Shown here: one piece after another, positions 30,888 through 42,545 of the stretch
How positions within the stretch are numbered: position 1 is the first letter of the stretch
How the letters are laid out: the number at the start of each line of letters is the position of its first letter
Notes under the pieces: generated by a model
Told to the model about the DNA's origin: nothing
Databases searched by the model: none
The model's input: the letters and a program-made list of their open reading frames with translations, nothing else
Translations under genes and position numbers: made by a program
Origin: Lasiosphaeria ovina
Taxonomy: Eukaryota; Ascomycota; Sordariomycetes; Sordariales; Lasiosphaeriaceae
Assembly: GCA_033439765.1 (NCBI GenBank)
Contig: JAULSN010000013.1
Location: forward strand, 496,001-560,000
DNA length: 64,000 nucleotides
Direction: 5' to 3'

Positions 30888-32030
30888 TTAGTAGCCGTTC
30901 ATGGTCATCCGCTGCGAGCTGCGGCTCATCTCGCGATCCGCGGCCGGGCTAATGGGCCTGCTGCCATGGCCTTGTGCACTGCTCTCCTTGAGGGCCAAAA
31001 GCTGCTTGGCGCGGAACGTCTCGTAGTGGATCTGAGACGTCGTCTCGATCAAGTCCTGGAGGTGGGTGCGGAGAAGGAAGTTCCGAAGGTAGACAAATTC
31101 GCAGTGGTTCTCATCCTCGACGTTAATCACCCCCCACCGGTTTTGGCGGCCGCGGACTTGCTTGCCATTGACGAGGATCGACTTCTCGGATCCCACAACC
31201 GCAAAAGGGATCAAGCTCTGGTATGCATGTCAGTTGCCGCACAGGTTTTTCTAGGGACGGGTAGCAAACCTTGATCTGGTCGTTGACATTCCGCTCCTCC
31301 GCGTCAAACTCGTCATTGTCGTAGGGGTACATCTTCAGGTTGTGGAAGGCGAACTCCTCCTTGATGCGCTCCTTGAAAGCCAATCGCTCCTCAAGAGTGA
31401 GCGAATCGGCCTTGGCAATCACCGGGACGACATTGACGACGTCCGAAAGCTTCTTGAGCACCACGATATCAATTGGCTTGAGCGAGTGGCCCGAGGGCTG
31501 GATGAAGAACAGGCAGCAGTGGATGCGCGTGTCCTGGATGTATCGCTCGCGCTGGGCGGTGAGCTCCTTTCGCAGGTACGCGGAGTGCTGGTCCTTGATG
31601 TACTTTACGATGGGGTCCCAGCACCGGTCGTTGTTGATCAGGTCGCCGTAGCCCGGGGTGTCGACAATGTTCAGTCTCAATCGAACACCGTTCTCCTCGA
31701 TGATGTGCGAAACAGACTGGATCTCCGTGGTCGACCGGATTATCTCCTCGGGGGCGAGCCTTCCCTTGGACTCGATGAGGTGGGAAGCGAAGATGGTGTT
31801 GATCAGGGTCGACTTGCCCAAGCCCGTCTGGCCTGCATCGCCAAAAGACACGTCAGTCCCGATCACGGGTGGATCAGTGGAGCAGGAACAGGGGATATGC
31901 TGTACTGACCGACGCAGATGACATTGAATTGGAATCCGCGCTTCAGGAGCTTGCGCTCAATCTGAGACGTGATGCTGTCGAACCCGACGTGGCTCTGGGG
32001 GTAAATGGTGGCAGCAGGCATCGACGCCAT
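30888..32030 (-). CDS. CDC10: Septin Cdc10 (AspD-type)
   Basis: Three exons: 32030-31910, 31832-31270 and 31217-30888 (introns of 77 and 52 bp), 337 residues. The start MASMPAATIYPQSHVGFDSI and ERKLLKRGFQFNVICVG are typical of the Cdc10 class. The GTPase core has P-loop GQTGLGKS, G3 DTPGYGD and G4 AKAD. The septin unique element follows (PFAVVGSE, GRQNRWGVINVEDENHCEFV, LRTHLQDLIETT). The protein lacks a C-terminal coiled coil, as expected for Cdc10, which sits at the centre of septin octamers. It polymerises at septa, hyphal tips and branch sites. It diverges from mrpl32. Confidence 0.95.
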
Positions 32031-32676
32031 TTTGGCCGGTGCTGATAATTTGCTGTGGGAGTCTTGTCTATTCCAAAAAGCAATGGAGAATCGCTCGCTG
32101 AGAGCTGGTTCGAGGGCCGACGGAGGGGATGCGGAAAAAAGAAGAGATTTGGGTGAATTGGACAGGTCGACGAAGCACAATCCGGCAGAGGGTTGGAAAA
32201 GTTAGGGTGTGTTTCTCGTACCTTCCCGCCTCTGGGCAGCTTTCCGCCAAACAATAATTTCCGTTCAAGGGGTCAGAGCTGGCTGGGGAAAGGGGGGAAG
32301 CGACTGGCCACCGTTGATTGGCTCGGCGGGGACTGCTGCCCCAGGCACAGACCGATGGGGTTAGAGCCTGCAGTGACAGTCTGGCACCCCTGGGCAGGGG
32401 AGGGCCCGTGCATCCCTGCCATGCTTCCGCATCCACTGGGTGGAACTTCCCGAGAGCGCGACCCTTTTTTCTGGCGACAGCAAAATCGACATTCGCGATC
32501 CCGGGTCCCCATTATCCCAGCACGAAGGAAGAGTACGGCACCTATCGAAAGTGCAGCTACAATACCGATACTAGTGCAGATAGGAGAGCTCATTTTCCCT
32601 CCGAGACTCTCCAATACAGCCAGGCCTCGATATAACGCCGCAGAATCGAGCTCGACGGTCAACTTCAGCATTCGAG
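32031..32676. promoter_or_regulatory. Divergent promoter region of cdc10 and mrpl32
   Basis: 646 bp lie between the two start codons. A long plus-strand frame at 32193-32948 crosses it and overlaps mrpl32 in another frame; it lacks any family signature and is rejected. Confidence 0.45.
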
Positions 32677-33173
32677 ATGGCCATGGCGGCGCCTGCATTC
32701 AGGGTAGCTCCCCCGAGCCTTTCCTTCCTGCCGCGACTACTACCCTCAGTATTCTTCTCGGCACCCAGCACACCACAACGCAATGTCCGACTATTTTCAC
32801 TTCCGTTCCTCCCCTCGCTCGCCTTCGCACTTCCAGCCTCTTTCCAGCTAGGCTTCCCGTCCATACCGTCGATGCTCGAAGATATATGGGAATCTGTCCT
32901 CAGGGCGGTGCCGAAGAAGAAGACGTCGCACATGAAGAAGAGACATAGGCAGATGGCAGGCAAGGCGTTGAAGGACGTCACTGCGCTCTGTAAGTGCCCG
33001 GCTTGTGGGCAGATAAAGAGAATGCACTACCTGTGCCCAAGTTGCGCGATGAGTAAGTGCTACTGTGACTATAGACATGGAGCTCGTTTGCTACTCGTGT
33101 GCTGACCATCTTACCAGAGCTCAAGGCGATGATGAGGAAGGACCAAGAAGGGAGCAATGCGGCAAAGTACTAG
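32677..33173 (+). CDS. MRPL32: Mitochondrial large-subunit ribosomal protein bL32m
   Basis: Two exons, 32677-33052 and 33118-33173 (65-bp intron, GTAAGT donor, ACCAG acceptor), 143 residues. An Arg/Ser/Pro-rich N-terminus suits a mitochondrial targeting sequence, cleaved in this family by the m-AAA protease. The conserved core is AVPKKKTSHMKKRHRQMAGK, followed by the zinc ribbon CPACG...CPSCA. The tail MKLKAMMRKDQEG comes from exon 2, which confirms the intron. An ATG two codons downstream is an alternative start. Confidence 0.93.
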
Positions 33174-33675
33174 AGACGGGCTCGGTAGCTTGCGTTCGCT
33201 GCGGTCACGAGAGAAGCTCCTCAGAACCCATTGGGGCACGCTTTGCCGTAAGACGTGTGTATAGGGCAAGCAGGCAACTGCGTTTATAACTTTATGTCAT
33301 CTGTAGGTTACTGTAGCAGCTGTTTCTCAATAGCAGACCGGAGTTGTGGGAAGACGCGCATTGCTCAAGGTGCCAGGAACTTCCTGACTTCCGGGGAAAT
33401 ATTAGGAATTAAACAATTTACTCTGGGAGGTCTAACCACTCGGTAGAGTCGTTTTTATTGGTATCAAAAAAAATCCGGTCCTCATTTTGGCTTTAACTGG
33501 CAGTTTTATTTCTTTTGCTCTCTTTGAGGCGTTGACGTCGGAGCGCCCATGGAAACTACCCCACCAACCGCTGCTTCGACCTGCGATTGAGCAAACAGAC
33601 CCGACAGCTCTCAAACCCAGCTCACTTTACCACGAAACACCACAAACTCCGAAATACCTTGATGGACAGGTAGCA
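33174..33675. other. Intergenic between mrpl32 and ski8
   Basis: 502 bp with no gene seen; 3' end of mrpl32 and promoter of ski8. Confidence 0.4.
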
Positions 33676-35012
33676 ATGGTATGGGCACCTTGTCGAGCGC
33701 TGCTATCGTGCACCAGCTAATATGGGTTTCTCAGTCCAAACAATACCTCACCGCCCACACGGTGGACCAAGGCATGTAAAAGACACCGCAGCCCCGCCAT
33801 CCACCTGCCTCACCCACCTCTCCCTCCCCTTCCCTGAGCTCGCTGTCGGGCGGAAACAATTCCCCACGTCCCTTCTACAACTAACACCATGACAAAACAG
33901 CCCACCCGACCGAGATATTCTCGCTCGCCCCGACGCCGACGTCGCTCTTCTCGGCCAGCGGCTCCTCGGCGCTGCGCATCCACACCACCACCGACCCGAC
34001 CTTCCCCCTGCAGCAGACGATCCCCAACGCGCACAAGCTCGGCTGCCACCACGTCTGCACGGCGCGCGGCGGTGCGGGCCACGTGGCCGCGACCGTCGGG
34101 TTCGGCGGCGAGATCAAAGTGTGGACGTGCAAGGACAAGGACGGCAACGTCGGCGGCGAGTGGACGCTGCAGTGGGAGACGACGCCCAGCAGCAACGGCG
34201 GCAAAAACGCAGCGACGAATGCGCCTGGCCGTGGCCGCAGCGTAGGCGGCGACGTGTGGGCGATCGCGCTGAGCACGGACGAGGGCTTCCTGGCGTGCAC
34301 GACCAGCGACGGGCGCATCCACGTGTGGGACCTGGCGGGCCGCGAGTGCATCCAGACGTACGAGACGGGCGGCAGCAGCGGCGGCGGCAGCTTCGCCATG
34401 GCGGTCGACCTGAGCCGCGACGGCCGGCTGACGGCCAGCGGCCACGAGAGCGGCGCCGTCTACGTCTTCAACAACGATGCCGGCCGGCTCGTCTACTCAC
34501 TTTCCGGTATGGCCGTGTCTCCTTCTGTACCCCCTACAATCACAAGTGATCATGGGGCGGGGGAAGTGTTATGGGATTGTATCGATAGCTAATTTGTGTG
34601 TAAACCAGGTCTGGCGAAGCCCATCCGGGCCGTTGCCTTCTCGCCGGGCGGCAAGCTTCTCGCGGCGGCAGGAAACGCGGGCATCATCGCTCTCTACTCT
34701 GTGGATCACGGCGAGCACGTCGGCAACACCAAGCCGTCGAGCGACCGGCCGGCCTGGATTACGTCGCTCGACTGGAACTACACGGGCGACTACCTCCTGA
34801 GCGGCGCCTTGGATGGCCGGGTCAAGGTCTGGGATCCTACTCGAGGCATCTGCCTGGCAACACACAGCGAGACGGACGGAGCGTTGTGGAGTGTCCGGTG
34901 GCTGCCCCGAAATGAGCGGGCTTTGGCGCCAGGCATGAGCAAGGGAGAAATGTTTTGTGCGGCGGGAGCCAGCCGAAGCATCTCGTTCTACCGTGAGGCT
35001 ACGGGTTCATGA
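33676..35012 (+). CDS. SKI8: WD40 protein Ski8 (Ski complex; meiotic Rec14 homologue)
   Basis: Four exons: 33676-33678 (the ATG alone), 33735-33771, 33901-34506 and 34609-35012, giving 349 residues. The start reads M-SKQYLTAHTVDQ-AHPTEIFSLAP, typical of fungal Ski8. The second intron (33772-33900) must use a GC donor (caag/gcatgt) with a CTAAC branch to keep frame. Blades include VGFGGEIKVWTCKD, ACTTSDGRIHVWDLAG, DWNYTGDYLLSGALDGRVKVWD and a closing MFCAAGASRSISFY. Ski8 bridges the Ski2-Ski3 helicase complex that feeds mRNA to the cytoplasmic exosome. Its homologues also act in meiotic double-strand break formation. Exon 1 is inferred from the expected N-terminus and splice signals. Confidence 0.9.
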
Positions 35013-35185
35013 AGAGCGATAGGCCATGATCTTTTAGGTCAGATCTGAGCTGGAATTTGGGAAGGTTCTGAAGGGGGGGTACTATGCTCCTGTACAGTTG
35101 AAAAGCGGCATAGACAAAATTCCCTACAATATGCCAATCTCACTTCCATGTTTGCTTCTCACACCCATGGTAGCTTAGATTGAAT

Positions 35186-37123
35186 TCAAGCATGCAAATA
35201 CGTTTCCTTAGATGGCCATGAATTGGCGCACACCCATTCCCGCCCCGATGCCCTAAAGAAGTCGGGAGCCTCGAACTCATCCTCCCACCGGCCCAGTTGC
35301 TCAAACCGGTGTCCATCCTTTGTTCGAACCACGCGCAATCTCTCATCACACGTGCGGAGGTAGCGGAGATTCTTGCAATGCGAGACAATGCTACCGTAGC
35401 CAAAATCCAGCCAGGTCTGGGGACGCATCTGCGCGGCTAGCCGACCGCTGTTTCCCCACAGCTGCAACATACGACGAGCAATCTTGTCGCTGGCGGCGAG
35501 ATATACACAGCTAAGAATCTTTTTGGGAACACGATAATGCCAAGTCTCGTCCACGCAGTATGGACACCGCAGCCAGAGATGCTCAAGGTTTGGTAGCTTC
35601 TGGAGCTCACGGATGATGGCGCCATTCCTCTGCACCTTGACCAGGTAGTGCGAGTCGAGTATGAGAGTCCGAAGCGCCGTACTGCCATCCATGTGGGAAA
35701 GCGCGGTGCCATCGCGGTCAAGCGGCAAAGACAGCCCCCAGGCCCCCCGCAAGTCGGCCCATCGAGGCTCGAAGGTCATGGGACTAGACCGTGTCCAGTC
35801 GGTAAGACTCTCGAATTGGATCCCGAGATGTGCCATTGTCGCCGTATCATGAATCACATGGTTCAAAGAAGGCTTGTAAGAGGAGAAGGATAGTGTATCA
35901 AGCTTAGAGCAGAGGTTCTTCTGTGCGAGAATCACACACCAGATACGGTCCGAGTGCTGTACAGGCGCGTAGAAGAGCGCGTGAGGCCCGGTGTGTATTT
36001 GGTGATTAAAGATGGAGAGATGCCGCAGGGTCGACAGATCAACGACTCGGCTGAGTTGCTCGATAGCTTGCACCGTCGATCCGGCTTTTGCCTCTCCCTC
36101 TAATGAAAACTCGGCGTCGTGAATTGGGGTCTCTTGGTCACTGACAGTCATGCCAAGACCTAATACCAGGGACTGCAGCCGGAGTGGCTGGCCACCTTTT
36201 TCGATGTATTCCCTGCACACGGTTGGAAATAGGACGCAGATCGACTTGTCCAAGCAACCCTGGCTGCCTTGGCGGCCTGGACAGCCGTCTATTTCGTGTT
36301 GGGTTATTATCGTGTCAATATGCATGGACAGACCAAGCGCCGTCAAGCCGGGGCTTTCCAGCAATATGTTGACAATCAACTTCGTCCACAGCGAAATCTC
36401 GCCGCGAAATCCGTGGATGGACAAAGACTTGAGCTCGGAAAAGTGGCACAAGTATAGCGCTGGGTTCTCCTTCTGGGAGATACCAACAGTACCTCGACGG
36501 CCGCGCACAGGTGTCAGCCACCACGAACTGGCCCAACAGTTTCTGGAAATATGTTCCAACAGTGGGCATGATTCGTGTATCGCCATGAGTGTGTCCGCGT
36601 AAATTTCGGTTTCAACACAGCTGAGAAACGAATCAGCAGCGGCTCTATCCTGACAACAAATTCGGGAGACGAGTGGGCAGGTTGCTGTCTTACATGAGCC
36701 GTCGGAGTCCCGGCATCCGCTCTGTTATTAATCGGACAGCCATATTGAACCTGTTCAAATCTATTGACGCTGCTGACGACTTTCCCATGTCTGGCACGAA
36801 GTGAAATTCTAATGTCCTGGTGAACTGGAGGTACGGGCTTTGGAGGAGGTGGTAAAACTTCTCTATCCAAAAGACTTCGGCGTTCGTTTCGTCCAAGCGG
36901 ACATGAGAGTACAGCACAGGGGAAAAGGCTGCATTCCAGGTCTTGTTCACTAGGCATAGGGCCCCGAGCGTTTTGCGGCAATGTATCTGGGAGGATGGTG
37001 AGCGATCTACCACACAGAACTCTAATAACACATGAGAGGCATTAATATGATGCTCACCTGGCTTCCCAGCAGAGTCACATAGTCCTGCCGACTGAAGAAG
37101 ACGCTGGAGGCGGTCTCGTCCAT
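35186..37123 (-). CDS. F-box-like / leucine-rich fungal protein
   Basis: Three exons: 37123-37058, 36986-36694 and 36620-35186 (introns 71 and 73 bp), 597 residues. The N-terminus reads DYVTLLGSQ-IHCRKTLGALCLVNKTWNAAF, which fits an F-box helix bundle though its first part is weak. The body alternates leucine-rich segments (FSELKSLSIHGFRG, LRLQSLVLGLGM, LPNLEHLWLRCP, CKNLRYLRTCDE) like those of F-box LRR proteins. Such proteins select substrates for SCF ubiquitin ligases, but the fungal set is large and mostly unassigned. The gene is convergent with ski8, with 173 bp between stops. Confidence 0.75.
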
Positions 37124-40100
37124 TTTGAGTTGCTTGGGTACACAGTTCCGTGATAATAAGTGTGTAGCTAGATCTTTGCAGACCTTGTTATTGTCTTTCA
37201 CGTCTTCTTCAGAACCCTTGATGCCCCCATAACAACAGTATAGACACAGTAAAGAGCAAGAGAGATGAAATGTGCAGGGAATGGAATGCACTGCAATCTA
37301 GTGGGCAAGGATGCTAACAACTGAGAGACAGGGTGGTCTTATGACACAAGGACACAATGTGTACGGGTAGATGCGAAATTTGAGACTCGCCGCAGACTCC
37401 CAATGACAGGAAGAGCTTATCCACCCGTCGGCGTTCAAATCCGTCGCGCGAAGGGATAGAGGATTTGAGATAGAAGAGTGCGATAAATGCCGAAATAATT
37501 AGAACATTGAAGACGGGACACCACCTGGACATATCCCAAGTCAAGCATCCATTCACAACAGGCGCACAACAATACCGAGATTTCCGCAGTCAACCTTGCG
37601 AAAGAGAGCAGCGAGTCTTCAAGTCGGATTTGGAGTTTCGGACGTTTTTTAAAGGGGCCAAGGCCTGTTCCTGGGCTTTTCGATTACTTAGAGATCAGCT
37701 CAGTAGATGTCGTCATCCGCCGACCAGGGTCCGGAGAAATTGGTACTGAAGAGATACCCTCAATATATCGCTAACAATGGGGAAAAGATCGCAAAAGAAC
37801 GCCAACTTAATGATCCAGATCGTTGTGCGGCCTTTTCTCTCGCATGCGCGGAACGACGGAAAGAATGGCAACCATCTGAAAGCTATGTGTTGCTGTCGAG
37901 CATGCCGTTTTCTGATTGCTCCAAATCTTGTCACGTGCAGGGTCGGCGCCCTGACCCCGGCTCACGGTGACCCTTGGAATTTGGTCCCGCAACCTGGCCC
38001 TCGGAGTACCTCTCCTCCACAACATCTTGTCCACAGTTCTCGAGCGATACTTTCGTAGGCAACCCGTCGCATCGCCTCGAGCATTTCGAGCTCTCCTTTT
38101 CAATTCGCAAAACTTGTTTGTCAGCCAATAGCAAAATTGCCGCAACGCGCTCGGATTCGCACGCGCCCGTCATCCTGTCTGCCTACTGGCCCGACAACTC
38201 TCGTCGCGTTAGTACGCCGTAAGTATGTAACGCGTTCTACATTACGTCGGTCGGCCTGGTTCCTGGCTCGTGGCCCCTCGCCAGGTTCTGGGACCATATG
38301 GCCTAGTACGTGTCGACAGCCAGCCAGCCAAGAACAGGTAGGCCATACAGCGACACCCGTACTGCGTGTTCGGCACCTATAGTGCTCTGATGACTGTGAT
38401 GGTATCATTTAGCGGCGCTGTGTTGTTTTGCGAAAGAAAAGCAACGCCAGCTTTACATCTGCTTATGGGAGCGGAACCTACGCGGAAATGCCTTAACGCC
38501 CCTTTATTTTGCCGAAGGCTCCAGAGCACGCGTCTACTCCACTCTTGTTACCCCGTCCATCTGCAACGAGACCTCGGGCAAGAGAAATATGTCACGATAT
38601 ACGTAGAGGTCAACGCATGGAGTAAGATGGCAATACAGCACAATCCTGGGTCCTCCCGTCTCCCACCATCCCGCAGCGCCAAAGTAATGGATGGCAGCGG
38701 ATGAAGATTCGCAAAGAGTCACTGCGGGGAAAGGATGAAGAGGACCAAAGAGTATATCGTGTAACGGCTGTCGTGGTTCACTTAAACTCATGCGCTCGCC
38801 AGCCCCTCGCGCCAGGCGCACTTGGAAGGTGACCAGGTAAGACCCAACAGCTTTTTCCCATACCTTGCCTAGGTGACGAGCGATCTCGATGGCCAGAAAA
38901 CGCACAGCCCCCGTTCATTGTATAGCCAGCCGGACCAGCCCAACTCTCCCGACGTGGAGGGACTGGAACCTCGGCCACAGCCACTGCGTTGCCGGACAAG
39001 ATGGGAAACCGTGCGCGAGCTCCGGGAGGACGAGTACGGCTCGTTTTGACAAGCACGCACCCCCGCAAGATACGCACCGTCCAAGCGAAAGCCCTCATCG
39101 ACCGTGTGAACAACCAGGTCGCTATCGCTATCTCTGTCGGCAAGTGGTGGACTTGCCCCAGCACTATCGCCCGGTACGAGGCAAACAAGGACGACTTCCA
39201 ACAGGTCTATGTCGCATCCTGGGCGTAGCCATGGCTGCGTCTAAGGCCGTGCAGGACCCTCTTGCACACCAGCAATCCCGTGATGGCAGCCCGCGTTGCC
39301 AACCGCCCGCGCCACTTGACCAGGCCACAGGCAGACGCGTGCCCTCGGATTCAAACGAGTCTCAGAAGTCTGCCAAGTCCAACAGCTCGGCTGAGACAGA
39401 GGTGGTGAGCGTCTTCTCGCATGTGCGTCACTTTCGATGTGCCAGACGATAAGTGAGCGCGTGGACCGAAGGAAGATGGACAACCAGAGAAGGATCCTGC
39501 CCTTCACGCGTACTACTGGTGAGAAGATTGTCACCCCTTTACATCACATTTGTCGGCCAGAAGTGAGTCCTCCGGCCGCCTCGATCGTCCCGAGCGGTCG
39601 CACTGATGCACGACAACTATGGCTGTTGGGGTGTTGCTTCAAAGATCTGATTTAGGAGATAGAAAGAAGTAGCTCAGGTTATGTCCTCGACTAGCCGCGT
39701 TCATATTCCCTTGCTAAACCAAGCCGAGATGCCCCAGTGGTGTCTTAGTCTTCCTCCTAGAATCAAGCTGAAGGTTGATGCGTCCATTCCGGAACCGCAG
39801 AGGAAAACTCCGCAGTAACATCAGCAGACTCTCGGCTTTAGCCGATCGTCACGGCGGATGACACGGACGACGGAAACAGTCCAAGTACTCCGTAGACCTT
39901 ATCTTGCGGGAGTGAGCAAGTCGCGTGTTGCGCAAGAAGCTTCAGTTCCCGGATGGAGGCGTCGTTCAACGAGCGTGCTTTGCCAAAGCCAGAAATGACT
40001 TCGCTGTGTTTGGATCCAGCATTTTTCCGGGCCGGAAACGGCTCTGCCCTTCGGCATGGCTAGCAAGGGGCTTCCATCGCCTTGGCCGGAATTGGCTCCC

Positions 40101-42545
40101 CGCCAACTGGCCAGCTTCGCACATTGCCATGCTGGCCAACGTCTGTTGGAATCCTCCAAACAGAGCATTGAATACGGTAGCTGACTGGTTGCATGCCGTG
40201 ACCGGAAAGGCTTCTGTCCAACCATGCTGCGAGTCTCTCTCAATCAAAGCCGGGGAGTCTACAGCCAACCACAGGCCACACGTCGAAAGCTACCATAGGC
40301 AATCAAGCCACCACAGACATGCAAACCACCACAGACGGTCAAGCCACCACATATCATCAAGAACCATCTGACATACGGGTATCAGAACGCCTTGTTCAAG
40401 ACTGTTGCTCCTCATTATAGTCGAACAGGGCGCTTGCGTCGCCTACAAAGCTATAACGACGAGTCCAGACAACTGAGCCACAGGAAGGCCGTCGCGCGGC
40501 CGAACCTGCTGCGCCTGGTCCGCAGCATCATGGACGGCTGCGAGTCGCTGCCGCCGGCATTGTCGACTAGCGCCGACCGCCAGTTGAGGGTCCTTTTTGA
40601 CGCCATCCAGAGGCTTGCCGACAAGGATCCCGCCGTGCTGGTGCGGAACCTCGCCTCGGAGCTGGTCCGGAGCCACATCGACATCGGCGTGCCGTTGTGC
40701 TGGCGGGCCTGGGGTTGGGCGCTACCCCGAGTGGTGGCAATGCAGTGCTGAGCGCTGCAAGCAACCCGAGTGCTGCCGCTTCCGCTGCCGCTTCCGCTGC
40801 AGCCGCCGCCGCTACGTCGTCGCGCTCGAGGTCGGGTCCGAGGCGGTCTAGTAGCTATACGCTGCCCGGTCTGCAATCGAGCTTGTCCATGCCGCCCACA
40901 CCAGCCCATGCTCATCCCAACCACCACCATGTCTCGTCGCACCACGAGCCCACCGAGGCTATCATCACCATCAGTCGTCCTCCGGCGGCTCAGCGGCGGC
41001 TGCGGCATACATCGAGGTCGCGGTTTCTAGCACCAGGGCTTTGAAGGTCTCTTCGAGCTGGTAGAAGACGGTGGAAGACAGCGGAGAGGAGCAGGAGCAG
41101 ACGAAGCGGATGTCGGGCAAGGGGTTGGGTGCAGGGTGCTTGAGGAGGATTTGGTGGATAGTTCGGACGGCTGTGTACCAGTCTGCCTTGTAGGCGATGA
41201 AGTCTGACCAGAAGTCTGTGGCGGAGAACTTGGTTGGGACGACCATGGAGCCGCTTGACAAGAGAGGTGCGAGGAAGAGATGGCCATGGAGTAAATTCCG
41301 ACTGGCTCTCAAGGAAAGACTTAGCCTTATTAAGAACTTCCTGCCAGCCATCACGCATATCGCACAACTCGATGCTTCGTCAGAGGCGGTGCACTCCTGA
41401 TGGGTTTGCCGCAAATCGCTAGTGGCTCATACCGCCGGCGGCAGATTCTCGGAGAAGGCACAGCGTCCTTTGGTTGGGGGGAAATGGGAGGGCTGGCACA
41501 TCGTTATCGGAAATTGTTTCTTTGTGCGCTTCTTCTCATGGATGTCTCCGGGCTCGGCACTCTGGCCGCTCATGCTACGGCCAGCGTCGTCGACGGGGCT
41601 GGGCGATGCAGCAGGCAGCGGAGGCAGCATTCTCTTGCAGGTCAAGTCAGCCAATGAGCCTAGAGAATCCTCGTGACACACAACTTCTCGCCCGTCGAGT
41701 AGTTGGAGAAATCGCTCCTAGCACGACATACTTACTGGTTGGAAGATTGACAAACGCTGTCAAATAGATCACTGGACCCATTTCATTTGCCTATTGACTC
41801 GAGTTAACTTGCAGTCCGCCACATGCACTTGACTACAGTTTGTGAGTACCAAGCCAGAATACGTGCTCGGAGTAGCGTGCCCAATGGACCTGTTGGATAC
41901 CGTACGCAGAGTTGTAGGGCTCAAAGTCGCAAAGCCGGCCATCAGTTCGTCGCGTCGTTTGGGAACCCGATGTTGCTGCCCGGCAGGGCAGCGAGACTGA
42001 GTCAGGGCCCTTGGCCAGAAAAGTGCGCTCAGTATCTTACTTCTATCAGTTAGAAAGCGAAAATATCTGCGGATGCAAGATAACAGCCGACCATGGGATG
42101 TAAAAGTCAAAACCATTACAGTGCTTTTACAACTGATTGAACTTGACCAATCTGAAGATCGAACTAAACCGAAGTTGGGATGGTTGCTGAAGAATGAGCC
42201 TAGCGCTTTTAAATGGTGTACGGCATCCGGCGAATGATGTTCGCCAGTTTGGGGAGCTCCTTGTCACAAAGCTGATAATGGTTGCCTTCTGCTGCGGTTC
42301 AGTTTCGGCTGTGGTTCTAGGCCCGGGATCTGGAAGCTGTTGGACTGGACGGCGCATTTCAAGGACGAGGCTCTCAGCACGACGCTGTTAAAAGGGCTGG
42401 GTTTTCTCGAGAATGTATTCGATTGTAAACGTTCAGCCGTTTTCTTGCTTCAAAGTAGACAACTGATCCCTTCTAGATTATTCTCCATCACAGAATTGTT
42501 TGCGATCGGTAGGTTGGTTGCTCATTATTCGTTGGCCTCCTAAAG
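37124..42545. other. Gene-poor stretch of 5.4 kb
   Basis: No recognisable gene. Several frames of 80-190 codons occur on both strands (for example 38889-39452 plus, 38778-39188 minus) and overlap each other. The only coding-like island is at 40.4-41.4 kb, listed separately. A short CCACCACA-rich repeat lies at 40.26-40.35 kb. The last 400 bp should hold the promoter of the hydrolase-GTPase gene. Confidence 0.5.
40440..41044 (+). pseudogene. Unrecognised coding-like island, possibly a broken regulatory gene
   Basis: One plus frame reads NLLRLVRSIMDGCESLPPAL, then LRVLFDAIQRLADKDPAVLV and NLASELVRSHIDIGVP, a plausible helical domain. After a one-frame step comes an Ala/Ser-rich disordered part (SSSYTLPGLQSSLSMPP, then His/Pro-rich). 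No ATG opens the first part. On the minus strand, 41414-40971 also carries a plausible frame (TDFWSDFIAYKADWYTAVRT). I do not recognise either family. Confidence 0.35.

Noticed and set aside
32193..32948. 251-codon plus-strand frame before mrpl32
   Set aside because: It overlaps the bL32m start in another frame and has no recognisable domain.
33889..34245. ATG at 33889 opening an Arg/Ser-rich frame
   Set aside because: It is out of frame with the Ski8 WD40 blades; GC-rich sequence makes such frames by chance.
38778..39452. Overlapping frames of 136-187 codons on both strands
   Set aside because: No family signature, and each strand is the shadow of the other; not enough to call a gene.
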